A program made the position numbers and the translations under genes. A model generated the notes under the pieces. That model worked only from the letters and a program-made list of their open reading frames with translations, ran no database searches and had not been told where the DNA came from. A stretch of DNA of 64,000 nt from Panorpa germanica (lineage: Eukaryota > Arthropoda > Insecta > Mecoptera > Panorpidae), in NCBI GenBank assembly GCA_963678705.1, contig OY783219.1, forward strand, positions 2,046,001-2,110,000, written 5' to 3'. Shown one piece after another: positions 10,610-22,618 of this stretch (position 1 is the stretch's first letter; each line of letters starts with the position of its first letter).

Positions 10610-10896
10610 CTAGTGCCTTAGACGGGCCCCGTATCAAAATTTGTTGCGGGCCCAAATGATGGGTAAAGATTTTTCACAAAAGGAGCAAAGACGCTCGCAT
10701 TGAATTCAAATAATTATATATTGATTATACCTTATTACTTACAATTAATACTCCTAGGAACTAAGCTAAGTACGGCCTTAGAGTTTAAGTGAGATTGTGG
10801 TTAACATTTTTCTAATTCTTGCTTACGCAAGTTTCGGGCCCTTATAGCCCGGGGGGGGGGGGTTGTATCATTGATACGGCGGTAGCTACGCCACTG
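10610..10896. mobile_element. hAT-like MITE (TIR CAGTGGCGTAGCTAC)
   Basis: The right end read inward is CAGTGGCGTAGCTACCGCCG, a terminal sequence typical of hAT-type elements. The left end (CTAGTGCCTTAGACGGGCCC) is a degenerate inverted partner. GGGCCC blocks flank an AT-rich centre with a G11 run near 10851. It is about 287 bp and has no coding capacity. No exact 8-bp target duplication was confirmed. Confidence 0.5.
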
Positions 10897-13206
10897 GTCT
10901 GCAGCTACCTTCCATTTCTTTTTTCTTAATTTTGCGGTATTTCTTATTGCAATACTCATTTTTTGAGAATATTATGAGCAAACACATGGAAATATAATGC
11001 TCCCACTAGCAGAGCTAGAACTGCTGCTATCTTTATATAAAAATAAATGAAATGAACAAAAGCCATTACACTTGTTAACAATTAATAATCTAGCAACTCT
11101 TCTGCCCCCTGTTATAGATTTTCCAAATCAAATATAATACATATAAGTGTTTTATTCTCGCTAATGTGAAAGCCGGGTTGCAGGCGCACCACCGCCACGC
11201 TTACATTGGTAGAAACTATAATAGGGGTTGTGACGTCACAGGTCTAGTGCTAGAACAAACATGACTTGTTCTACTAATCAACCCTCCAAAGGGATTAAGT
11301 CCTGCAAGCTGCAGCAAGGAAAGCATCCGTTCCTTCTATAGATTTATTACATTAGAATGTAGCTAGTTAAGCGTTGCCATAGGTCAAACTAATTTTTAGT
11401 TAATTAGCATACTGGATCCGAAAGATAGTCGAATCAGAAGGACTTTTCTTCGCAAAGGAGAATGGTTGGCAACCTTAGTAGCTCATATGATACACATATG
11501 ATCTTAAACCGTGCGAATAGCCTATGTTTCCTATAGATTAAAAGTGTGGCCAAAATGTGTGCGAGAGATAAATGTATATGTTCCATAGATGTCGCTGTAG
11601 TTGATATTTGGAGTGAACAGAACTCATGTTTTTAGTTATATTTATATTTATATATTGTTTATTTATATTTATATATATCTATATTATTCTACATCAATAT
11701 AATATCATATTTAACAACTGTCACGTATTATATCTAGACAGCTCTGACTTGACAACTGTTACTTTCGACGCATGCGCATAGAGAACAAATAGGAACATAT
11801 ACCTTTCTCTCGCATACATTTTGGACACACTTTTAGGTCTAGCATTCACTCTCCATATTTATATGCCCTAAGCATATGATCCTGTTTCGGGGATATTTAT
11901 TTTATTCCTGTTAGGCTTATGCTGGTAATAAATATAAAGGATTAATTAAAGACGGATGTCCCACAGACGTGTCCTGACCTGTCCCGACATGAGGTGTCGT
12001 GCACACACACGTAAAAATCTTCACACACATTGACAAACATAAATATTTAATTGAATATTTTTTATAAGTAAAAATTTTAAGTATCTCGATTAGTATAATT
12101 AAAAAATTGAACTTACCCTGCCGCTAGACTATTGGGCCACATTTAAAAAATATCTGAAACAAAAATAAAATCAAATTACTAACAGTGTTGAAAATATATA
12201 ACAATATGCAAAGCGCTTGTGATTCATTTCTTGTGTCTCAGTAAGAAGAAAAACATGACTTGGAAAATCTTATACGTGGACTACAGTACCGGTGAATTGT
12301 ATTTATTGCAGGACTATAAAAACTTCCTTGACGGAATTGACGAATGACTATTTCTTTTTGAGACTGCACTTAATACGTATATCTAGGCGAATTGAACACT
12401 GAACTAGCAGGGAGGTTTGAATCCTTCAAGGCTTTATATTTTGGCTAGGGCCCGCTGGAGGGGTAGTGTATACATAACTCATTTTAAAGCATCCTGTAGT
12501 TTACCAGATATAATGTAAAAATGAAACACTTTCCCGTATAAGAAAATCAACTGAATTGTAGAGATTTTTTTTCAATCGATGGTCTAATATTTAATATCCA
12601 TTTTAACAAAACCGTAAGTACGCTTTACAAGTATACTCAAACACTTGTAAAAGTTAAGCTTTACTTTTATTGTATCTTAAGTATTTTCCAATCACTTAAA
12701 TCATGTTAAACCAACTGTTGGATTACAACACGCCGCAGCCGAGCACATTAATGCACCGTCCTGATTTAATAAATCTCGCAGCACGTGATCAAGGGCCCCG
12801 GAAGTGTTTACAGCGCCTCTAACCAACGATGCGTTAAATATTAAGGATTTAGCAAAAACTTATTGAATGTAAAAAAAAGTACAATAGATTTTATTTTATT
12901 TGGTTTTTAGATTTTATTGAAAGCAAACTCTTAAGTCTTCATATTGGTTTCGATTTTGCTGGTCTTTTGTGGCGCTTATTTGCTTTATAGCTTTAGGCTT
13001 TTATTTATATTTATTCATTAATGTCACAGCATGGTATTGTTGAAATATTATTCATAACATGCAAATTAACCATCAATATCTTAATTTTAATAAAAGTGTA
13101 CTACATATGAATAAATTTTATTATCAGAAACATGTGTAAATGGGGTTGCTGTCTATTTAGGCGTATTATTACGACATTAATTATTCATAGATAAGAAGGG
13201 CAACAA
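10897..13206. other. Intergenic 2.3-kb stretch with some GC-richer islands
   Basis: It is mostly AT-rich. Two islands stand out by base composition: 11165-11340 (GCAGGCGCACCACCGCCACG) and 12719-12835 (with GCACGTGATCAAGGGCCCC). Neither has a supported open frame with splice sites. They could be regulatory elements or decayed transposons. Confidence 0.35.
12719..12835. promoter_or_regulatory. GC-richer island, possible conserved non-coding element
   Basis: This is a compact, CpG-containing island (ACACGCCGCAGCCGAGCAC, then CACGTG, GGGCCCCGG and CAGCGCC) in otherwise AT-rich intergenic DNA between two developmental regulators. It has no open frame with splice sites and no repeat partner that I could see in the window. 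The regulatory role is inference from position and composition only. Confidence 0.2.
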
Positions 13207-14008
13207 TCCTATATTATAATGTCCCAGGTGTATATTTGTGTTCTTATATTCTTATATGTTTATATGTTTGGTTCGAATTTTGTATGGCATCTCGAAAACG
13301 GCTCCAGGGAAGTTTTTGAAAATTGCCTATTTCGTAGAGAAAAAAATTCTAAGACTTTTGGCGTCCCCGGATTTTTCCCTGAATTTCCTGGAAACCCGTT
13401 ATTTTGAAAAAACTGGAAAAAAAGTGAGCCCTTTTTTGCTGTATTACTTTGAGTTGGTAAGAGATAGAAAATTGAAATTTTGCATCTGTATTAAGGTAAT
13501 CAATGTTGACATTTCTCAAAAATTAGAAATTCAAAAATTGAAATAGGGGGGGTTGAAGAAATTCGGGGGCCCGGTAGGGAACTTTGGAGAAAGTTCATAT
13601 TCTGGATTCTAGAATAATTAAGTATATTATTAATAAAAAAAAATTAAAAATTTCAAAATTTTATTTGGGGGCACGGGGGCAGTATTTGCCGAGAGTAAAA
13701 ATTGTGCTAGAAAGTTGAAATTTTGTGTATACGCTAACCTTGGTAACTTATTTACGAATCGAAAAAAAAAATTCCAAATTTTGAAAAAAAGTTGGTCAAA
13801 TAACGCATAAATTGAAAATATTTTTTATTTTGAAAAAAAAGTAATATTTTTTTTGTCAATTTATATGTGTGTATATGTGCGCGAGTTTATTTATTATTTC
13901 AATTTAAAAATAGAACTGTTAAATATGAAATTTAATTACGAATTATTTTATTGGATTCAAATGATACACGCTAAAAAGACGTCGCATTGCGACGGGGGTA
14001 AACTCAAG
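13207..14008 (+). mobile_element. Helitron-like unit 1 of tandem array
   Basis: It starts TCCTATATTATAATG after host A. It carries the CTCGAAAACGGCTCC, TTTCGTAGAG and GGGGGCCCGGTAGGGAAC blocks and ends with hairpin CGTCGCATTGCGACG and CAAG instead of CTAG. It is joined directly to unit 2 at 14009. Confidence 0.75.
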
Positions 14009-14786
14009 TATATTATAATGACCCAAGTGTATATTTATATTCTTATATGTTTATGTGTTTATATGTTTGGTTCGAATTTTGTATGGCATCTCGAAAACGG
14101 CTCCAGGAAAGTTTTTAAAAATTTCCTATTTCGTAGAGAAAAAAATTCTAAGACTTTTGACGTCCCCGGATTTTTCCCTGAATTTCCTGGAAACCCGTAA
14201 TTTTGGAGCCCTTTTTTGCTGTATTACTTTTAATTCGTAAAAGATAAAAAGTTGAAATTTTGCAAGTGTATTAAGGTATTCAATGCTGACATATCTCAAA
14301 AATTAGAAATACAAAAATTGAAAAGTGGGGGGTTGAAGAAATTCGGGGGCCCGGTAGGGAACGTTGGAGAAAGTTCATATTCTGGGTTCTAGAATAATTA
14401 AGTATATTATTAATAAAAAAAAAATTCAAAATTTCAAAATTTTATTTGGGGGCACGGGGGCAGTCTTTGCCGAAAGTAAAAATTGTGCAAAAAACTTGAA
14501 ATTTTGTATATAGGCTAACCTTGGTAACTTATTTACGAATCAAACAAAAAAATCCCAAATTTAAAAAAAATGTTAGTCAAATAACGCATAAATCGAAAAT
14601 ATTTTTTATTTTGTTAAAAAAAATATATTTTCTTAGTCAATTTATATGAAAAATTATTTATTTTTGTATGTAAAATTTATATAGAACAAGTTAAATATTT
14701 AAATTTTAAAATGGAAATTAAATTTGACATGAAATTAAAGCCATACACAAAAGACAGACGTCGTTTGCGACGGGGGTAAAAGCTAG
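14009..14786 (+). mobile_element. Helitron-like unit 2 of tandem array
   Basis: It begins TATATTATAATG (the TCC is not kept) and ends with hairpin CGTCGTTTGCGACG and a proper CTAG at 14783-14786. The next unit's TCC follows with no intervening base. Overlapping frames here are repeat shadows. Confidence 0.75.
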
Positions 14787-15577
14787 TCCTATATTATAAT
14801 GTCCGAGGTGTATGTTTGTTTTCTTATATGTTTATATGTTTACGCGATTCGTATGGTAGCTCGAAAACGGCTCCATGGAAGTTTTTAAAAATTTCCTATT
14901 TCGTAGAGAAAAAAATTCTAAGACTTTTGGCGTCCCCGAATTTTCCCCTGAATTTCCTGGAAACCCGTAATTTTGGAAAAACTGGAAAAAAAGTGATCCC
15001 TTTTTTGCTGTATTACTTTCAAGTCGTAAAAGATAGAAAGTTGAAATTTTGCATGTGTATTAAGCTATTTAATGCTGACATTTCTCAAAAATTAGAATTT
15101 CAAAAATAGAAAAAGGGGGGGTTGAAGAAATTCGGGGGCCCGGTAGGGAACTTTGGAGAAAGTTCATATTCTGGATTGTAGAATAATTAAGTATATTATT
15201 AATAAAAAAAAATTCAAAATTTCAAAATTTTATTTGGGGGCACGGGGGCAGTATTTTCCGAGAGTAAAAATTGTGCTAGAAAGTTGAAATTTTGTATATA
15301 GGCTAACCTTGGTAACTTATTTACGAATCGAAAAAAAAAATCCCAAATTTTGAAAAAAAGTTGGTCAAATAACGCATAAATTGAAAATATTTTTTATTTT
15401 GATAAAAAAATAATATTTTTTTAGTCAACTTATATGTGTGTATATGTGCGCGAGTTTATTTATTATTTCAATTTAAAAATAGAACAGTTAAATATGAAAT
15501 TTAATTACAAATTATTTTATTGGATTCAAATGATACACGCCAAAAAGACGTCGCATTGCGAAGGGGGTAAACTCAAG
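14787..15577 (+). mobile_element. Helitron-like unit 3 of tandem array
   Basis: It starts TCCTATATTATAATG immediately after the CTAG of unit 2 and ends in CAAG at 15574-15577, like unit 1. It shares the GTGTGTATATGTGCGCGAG tail block with unit 1 and not with units 2 or 4. Confidence 0.75.
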
Positions 15578-16365
15578 TATATTATAAAGTCCCAAGTATA
15601 TATTTATATTCTTATATGTTTATGTGTTTATATGTTTGGTTCGAATTTTGTATGGCATCTCGAAAACGGCTCCAGGGAAGTTTTTAAAAATTTCCTATTT
15701 CGTAGAGAAAAAAATTCTAAGACTTTTGGCGTCCCCGGATTTTTCCCTGAATTTCCTGGAAACCCGTCATTTTGGAAAAACTGGAAAAAAAGTGATCCCT
15801 TTTTTGCTGTATTACTTTTAATTCGTATAAGATAGAAAGTTGAAATTTTGCATGTGTATTAGGGTATTCAATGCTGACATTTCTCAAAAATTAGAATTTC
15901 AAAAATTGAAAAAGGGGGGGTTAAAAAAAATTCGGGGGCCCGGTAGGGAACTTTGGAGAAAATTCATTTTCTGGATTCTAGAATAATTAAGTATATTATT
16001 AATAAAAAAAAAATTCAAAATTTTAAAATTTTATTAGGGGGCATGGGGGCAGTATTTGCCGAGAGTAAAAATTGTGCTAGAAAGTTGAAATTTTGTATAT
16101 AGCCTAACCTTGGCAACTTATTTACGAATCGAAAAAGAAATCCCAAATTTTGAAAAAAAGTTGTCGCATAAATTCAAAATATTTTTTATTTTGATATAAA
16201 AAATGTATTTTCTTAGTCAGTTTGTATGAAAAATTAATTGTTATTAAATGTTAAATCAATATAGGACGAGTTTATTTATTATTTCAATTTAAAAATTAAA
16301 TTTTGACTTGAAATTCAAGCCACTCACAAAAAACAAACGTCGCTTGCGACGGGGGTAAAAGCTAG
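15578..16365 (+). mobile_element. Helitron-like unit 4 of tandem array
   Basis: It begins TATATTATAAAG, like unit 2, and ends with hairpin CGTCGCTTGCGACG and CTAG at 16362-16365, followed by host T. With units 1-3 it makes a 3159-bp array inserted between A and T, the usual Helitron target. Confidence 0.75.
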
Positions 16366-19327
16366 TTTTAATTATAAAGTTCTTTAGAATTGCAACATAC
16401 TCTGAGAACTCTCTTAAATTTGAACAAATGAAAGCTCCTCTCCATCACAAAAAAACATCTGTACGATCTAAGGAACCTCTAAACTGAATTTACAAAATCA
16501 ATTGGATATAATAAATATGAAACAGTTCAAATTGAATGCCGATTGTCGACATCATTGTATTCTTAATCCTCAGCAAAAAAAAAATATTTTTTAAAAAAAT
16601 TAACAAAGAATTTTCAAATATCAGGATCTCAGTTAAAATGTAACTTTTTATTAAAGAATATTTTTTGTAAACTTCAATTGTTGTCCATTGGGGTTTAAAT
16701 AGCAAATAATTTGGAATTAATAGGACACGTTTTCCAAAGCATGGCATTGTTGAACAAGGATTAGCAGAAATAGTTGCATAATAGTTTAATTGTGGAAGAA
16801 ACGGGCACAGGAAGTGCAGATCTATCATCAGCAGTTAAAATTATCTTAAGGATTTTTTGGTTACATCTATAACGACCCCGGCACAACATAGCCTCCTAAA
16901 AACTAGGTTATTATAATAATGACTAAATACACTTGATTTTACGTGAGAGCGAAGAAAAATAAAGACCTAAAAGCGACCTAAAACATAATACGCACTTTGT
17001 AGAATATCTTTAGCTTATGGCGGTACATTTCGATATTTATTAAATTGCAAATCAAGAAGAAAATATTCAAGTCCAATCCATTTTCATCTTAAATTCGCAA
17101 TAAATATTGTTGAATATCGAGGAATCAGAATCAGAGTATGAAATAGAAGTGCTCATTTGCGTTCAATTGTTACTGAAGTATGTTTGTTGAACTTTGAAGT
17201 AGTGCTTAGTACCTATTTATTGTTGGCTATACCGAACGAGGCATAGAACGGCATGGAGAGTGCTCCAATATTACACAGAAGAAAATCTAAAGAGAAGTAA
17301 TGAAAGAAGTTAAGCCTTCGCGAAAAGATTGCGGTTTTGTTTGTTGGTAAATATATACGACGAACAAGAGTATTTCGAAGTAAACATTTCTAAAATCAAT
17401 CAACTTGCAACGTTCGTTAGTGAGACATCTGCGCAATATTGATAATTTCCTTCGGTTGCATTTATGACTTATCTGATAGACGATACAATTTTGCAGATAA
17501 CTACAATCTAAACTCAAATTTCGGTATAAAATAACAGTACCAAATTATGGTGTCCATTTTAACAAAATATATTTCTTTCATGAATCTTTTTTTTTAAATA
17601 ATTTACAACCGAGTGTACATTTTACATTTGTAGCCCGCAGGCACAAATTGAGCTGTCAAAAGTTAAATAAATATAGAAAGGGCGGTTTTTGGGCGTTGAA
17701 GGGCAGTTAACAGTAGCCCCTAAAGGGTGGTTCTGAGTCCATAGTGTTAAAGATCACCCACAGTGTATAGTTCCACCAGAGTGAATGATATAAAATTAAA
17801 ATTAATTGTATGATATTTCATAAAGATGGCGAAGGTGCATTTTCTAGTCTTATGTACTAAGTAACAACAAGAGAGGGTACCCAAATCAAATTACAGTTAT
17901 CAAATTACTTAACACGTAAGGTGTTCACTTATTTAGGGTTTCAAATTTCAGTAATTTGTCATAAATAAAATACCTTATTTCTAGGAAAGATTTTGGAGGA
18001 GCTATCTATGATTTATTGGGGTTGTTTAGGTCTGTGTTAGGGGTATGAAATGTGTTGATATTCCGTTGAAAATCAATTTCTATATTTCGATATAGAATAA
18101 TAGTATTGTCTCTCTATGCGAGAGCTTAGTTATGGTACTATAGTAAAATCGTAATTGTCTTTAAAGGCTTTGGACTTCAAGGACTTGGGCATGTGAGTTT
18201 AAACTCCCTTAAGGGTTAATTCAGCTCAGATGAATATTTTGAAAACACGTATAAAACTATCGAACGAGCGATATAATACCCTTAATGTTGATATCGATTG
18301 CACATCCCTACTTTTGTAGGAGACAGCTACAGATGCCTATCTTTGTAAATAATTTGATCTTAAAGTAAACAAACATTTTGGGATTAGCTGAGGTTTAACG
18401 AGAAATGTGAAAAGAAATGAGGATTAAGGCATGTTTATCTGTTACAAGTTGCTGCTTTAAAGGAAATAAGAAGATGGTTTATACTCCTACGTATTTTTCA
18501 TAGCTTTAATTACGAATATTTGCAGTTTAAGAGTGGATTCACACTTTTGTAGAGTCAGGAGTTTAGTTTGGCCTCTGTTTCTTAAATTCACGATGTTAAA
18601 CACAAAGTTTAGCAGAATACACAACCGTATTTCCAATCAATTAAACTATATAATATATACAATAATGCAAAGTTATAGTAGCTAGAAAAGAATGTGATTT
18701 TGCACAGGTAAAATGGAATCCGGTCCTTTTGTGGTAAAGGGTATATAACAGGTACATAACTACTAAATTACTTTACACTGCAAATAACAAACAAAGCAAA
18801 AAACTTACATTTTATTACTAAGATCAAACTTTTTCTTAAAACAGTTTTTAACAAATTTATTCCAGCTTCGCACAGTTACAAAACTTATTTTAAACTGATT
18901 AGACATTTCTCAAAGCACTTATAACTATCTAAACACCTAATATGGCAACACTATCCAGTTGCAATACTAATGGTAATTATCTAATAATAATAAATATAGA
19001 GAACAAAATGACCATTTCCTTCTGTGTTTAAAATTCAACTGATATTAAATTTGTGCAACATTCTGGCTAACGTATATCTATATATAAGAGTATAAGTTTT
19101 GTATATATACACCTATAAATGTATATAATACGTATGGCTGAGATTCCAGTGTTTAAATCGGTTCAATAGTTGCTATAAGCACCTTATGGGGTATTATCGT
19201 ATTAACTTAGGGTTTGGTTGTGGCGGTAGCTGTTGCAGCAGTCATGGCATTTCTGTGCGCGTCCCTCATGGTCTCATAGCCTTACCTTAGCTTTAATTTG
19301 GAAGCCATTTTGTCGAAAAATATGTTG

Positions 19328-19365
<38 letters not shown>

Positions 19366-19389
19366 TTAAGGATAACATAACCAGTGCCT
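16366..19389. other. Intergenic, no gene recognised
   Basis: AT-rich sequence in which I see no exon with supporting splice sites. Two GGATTA (K50 homeodomain-type) sites lie close together near 18380 and 18420. An (AT)n tract lies at about 19328-19362, just before the next MITE. Confidence 0.4.
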
Positions 19390-20048
19390 TCAAGGTCTCA
19401 ATTTATTTATATTAATGTACAACATATTAAGTATATTGTGTGAAAATTTGAAATCGATTGGAGTAAAACTGTCGGAGATATAGAGTTTTAAGTCTTCACC
19501 TCTCTAGTCTGGTTTCGTCTTTCTATGAAATTTTGAAACGCGATTTTCTTACACTTAGGTTTTTCAGAGTCGGTGCTCTCTCTAGCTCAAAATCTACTGC
19601 ACCGATCCTTTTGAAATTTTGTAGATTCCTTCTTTACATACATTCCGAGGTAGCGCTGTCGAGTTTTTTTTTTAATTTTAACGTATTTTAAAATAACAAA
19701 GTTTCTGATTTTTTTCATAAAGAATCGGTATTTTGACTTCTAATTGTTGTAAAAAATTAATAGAGAAAAAAATACTCGACAGCGTTACCTGCAGAACCTT
19801 ATCAAGTAACGAAATCATTTTGGTTTTTTGATATCAAATAATTCAATGATGAGTTATGAGGGACACTGCAATGCAACTTTTTTTTGTAACGTCTGCGGAG
19901 ATTCGTTGTCAATGCCTCATTTCTTGATATTTATTTATGAAAATTTCACAAAGTATTCTTTAAATGTTATTTTATCATGTAGTTATTATAGAAATTATTA
20001 TGTACTATTTGTGTCGTCAAAAACTTTATCGAAAATATGTCATGCATA
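19390..20048 (+). mobile_element. TA-MITE family T, copy 2 (left end lost)
   Basis: It shares the run from TTTATTTATATTAATGTACA through ACTGTCGGAGATATAGAG, and both arms of the internal repeat (GAGGTAGCGCTGTCGAGTTT and ACTCGACAGCGTTACCTGC). The G-rich terminal repeat is absent on the left, where an (AT)n tract now abuts. It ends in the CCTCATTTCTTGATATTTAT block. Confidence 0.65.
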
Positions 20049-21549
20049 AAATATTAAACGTAATGTTATGTTAAATACTACAGGAATTTACGTTTTGCAT
20101 TTGGCTAGTTGCATTAATTAAATACTAATAGTAAAAACCATTTAAAAAAACATTAACCCCACTTTTAAACAATATCATGAATAAATTAAAAATATAATTT
20201 ATGTTAATCGTACACGTGTTAATTATAAAAAAAACTTAATTATGAATAAGAGTCACAGTAACAAACACAAGCAAAGCTTAAGCCTTGTTAACACACAACA
20301 GTTATAATTAAATTAAAAAATACCTCTTGGCTAACTCACCTGCAAATTAATTATCACAATCAGCACGAGCTCAGGGAAATCTGTTATTCTGATTTGTATA
20401 CAAAAAGAAAATTTATTGTTTTCTTATATATACGCGTATATTTTTCATTTTAAATGTGTTGAAATGATTTATTAGCGGATAACACGCTATCATTTATTAT
20501 TAATTAATTAATTCTTAAAAAGTTATGAATAAGAAATTTATAGTTTAAAACACACGTTTTTTTTAAAGGAAGGATCACATAGTCACAATAATTTATAGTT
20601 GTCTTTAATACAGGTTGCTTTAAAGTAGTTTAAATAAGTTTACAAATATGTAAAAAAAATTTCACAATATTTTTAAGAACTGACACTTTTTACACAAATA
20701 TTATTTATTTATAACCTCAAAATGTTTAACACATTTGCAACTTTAACGTTTTCTTATAGTTTTATAATATCCAACACAAGACGAAGCACAAAAACAACTA
20801 GGTAACTTAAAATCCTTTATGTATAACAGCACTTGTAAAAACAAAAAAGAAAAAATAACAAAATCAACACTTTGTGCAGTAAATAATATATAAATAGTAG
20901 TAAAATAATAATTAATATTAATCAATTGATAGATAGAAAATAAAAAAGAAAATGTTATAATATACATAACATTATATAATAGATTTGTATATATATGTGT
21001 GTATATATATATATGGTATGGTATATTAGCAAGTACACGAAAAGCACAAGAGTTTAACTATATAGTAAACCCGGTTTAACTCTAGTTAGGTATTTTAACT
21101 CTATAACGGGGTGTTAAGTTTAATACGGGTTTTGCCAAGGCTTAAATACGTTATACTAAAATAATTCTTACGACGATGGATTGATCCTCACAAAGCTTCC
21201 AACTTTTCAAAAACATTATATATATGTATATATATACATGTATAACTATCTTTGTATGTGTCTGAGTTGTATTGTATATATATACATAGATATATCGTAT
21301 ATGGATACAATGATTTTTCTTGGTGTATATGTATATATATATATATATATACAATGTGGTGTATACTGTAGCTACGCCTGCGCCTGACTATTCAGGGTTC
21401 TATCCACACGGCGCAGCGAGAGCTCAGAATTTTCCACCTACAGTCGAGGTAACAATTTTTGTTACAACTCATAAAATTACTTCTATAGGTAAATTTTTTA
21501 AAAATACATGTAATTTTTAAATTATTTAAATTAAGTATATAAAGCACAT
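20049..21549. other. Intergenic AT-rich stretch
   Basis: It is AT-rich with TATA-type microsatellites at 20990-21030 and 21215-21355. A short GC-rich patch at 21360-21445 contains TGTAGCTACGCCTGCGCCTG, possibly a decayed transposon end. On the minus strand, position 20338 has a good donor (TTTGCAG|GTGAGTT) that could end a non-coding 5' exon of gene B, but this is unsupported otherwise. Confidence 0.35.
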
Positions 21550-22376
21550 TAAAGGGGGGGAGTAGAGTTTCAACCTTTTTTTTGTTTTATTTATATTATT
21601 GTACAACATATTAAGTTTATTGTGTAAAAATTTGAAGTCGCTTGGAGTAAAACTGTCGGAGATATAAAGTTTTAAGTCTTCACGTCTCTGGTCTGGTTTC
21701 GTCTTTCTTTGAAACTTTTAAATGCGGTTTCTCACACTTAGTTTTTTCAGAGTCGGTGCCATCTATAGCTCAAAATCTACTGGACCGATTCTTTTGAAAT
21801 TTTGCACACTCTTTCTTTACATAAATGCCGAGGTAACGGTGTCGAGTTTCTTTTTCTAATTTAAACATATTTTATAGTTTTTTATTTTCTTCATGAACAA
21901 TCGGCATTTTAATTTCCATTCTTGTAACAAATTGAAAAATCAATAAAATAATAAAACTCTAAAGGGTTACATGCAGTAACGCTGGCGATTTTTTTTTTAA
22001 ATTTAAATGTATTTTAAAATAACGAAAATTTTTTATTCTTTTTATGAAAAATCGGTATTTTGGTTTTTAAGTACTGTAAAAAATTGAAAAATCAATAAAA
22101 AAAAGAAAAACTCTACAGCGTTACCTGCAGAAACTTATCAATAAATGACATCATTTTGGTTTTTCTATTTAAGAAATTCAGTGATGAGTTATGAGTGCCA
22201 CCGCAATGAAACTTTTTTTGTGACGTCTGCGGAGATTCGCTGTCAATTTCTCATTTCTTGACATTTATTTATGAAAATTTCACAAAGTATTCTTCAAATA
22301 TTATTTTATCATGTAGTAATTATAGAAATAATTATATATTAACTGTGTCGTCAAAAAACATTATTGAAAAAATGCT
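21550..22376 (+). mobile_element. TA-MITE family T, copy 3 with internal duplication
   Basis: It begins AAAGGGGGGGAGTAGAGTTTC, near the family terminus, and follows the family through GAGATATAAAGTTTTAAGTC. The central loop occurs twice: a first half-degenerate arm (ACTCTAAAGGGTTACATGCAG near 21954) and a second intact one (ACTCTACAGCGTTACCTGCAG near 22110), with AATCGGTATTTTG-type sequence between. The right terminal repeat is not preserved. Confidence 0.65.
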
Positions 22377-22402
22377 TAAGTCTTGGATAACATTGGCAAT
22401 TG

Positions 22403-22618
22403 CCCAGTAAACAATTTGGTGAAGTGACCTATTTTGTGACACTTTCATCATCAACTTTATCTTCATTTGTATTCCGACAGATGAAGTGGTTTCACAATTT
22501 GTAGCCGATAAAATCGATATTTCATATGAACAACTGTGAGAAACTGAACTCTTTCATGACAAAAAAATCGTACGTATCTTCAAAATGATGTCAAAGTGTC
22601 TCCAAAATGTTTACTGGG
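22403..22618 (-). mobile_element. CCCAGTAAACA MITE, copy c
   Basis: This 216-bp element runs from CCCAGTAAACAATTTGG to CCAAAATGTTTACTGGG. It is inverted relative to the copies at 2.9, 8.2 and 32.7 kb: it reads TATCTTCATTTGTATTCCG where they read the complement. Flanking TTG on both sides could be a 3-bp target duplication, but the other copies do not confirm it. Confidence 0.75.

Noticed and set aside
13219..15835. Several 60-130 codon open frames with shared sequence such as SKTAPGKFLKI and [10 protein letters not shown]
   Set aside because: They recur because they overlie the repeated Helitron-like units. Frames shift between copies and none resembles a Rep/helicase or other protein.
18373..18430. 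Two GGATTA (K50 homeodomain) sites within 45 bp, suggesting autoregulation
   Set aside because: About 30 such hexamers are expected by chance in 64 kb over both strands. A pair alone is not evidence.
20338..20400. Non-coding 5' exon of gene B ending TTTGCAG|GTGAGTT
   Set aside because: Good donor but no other support, and the frame leading into gene B would contain a stop.
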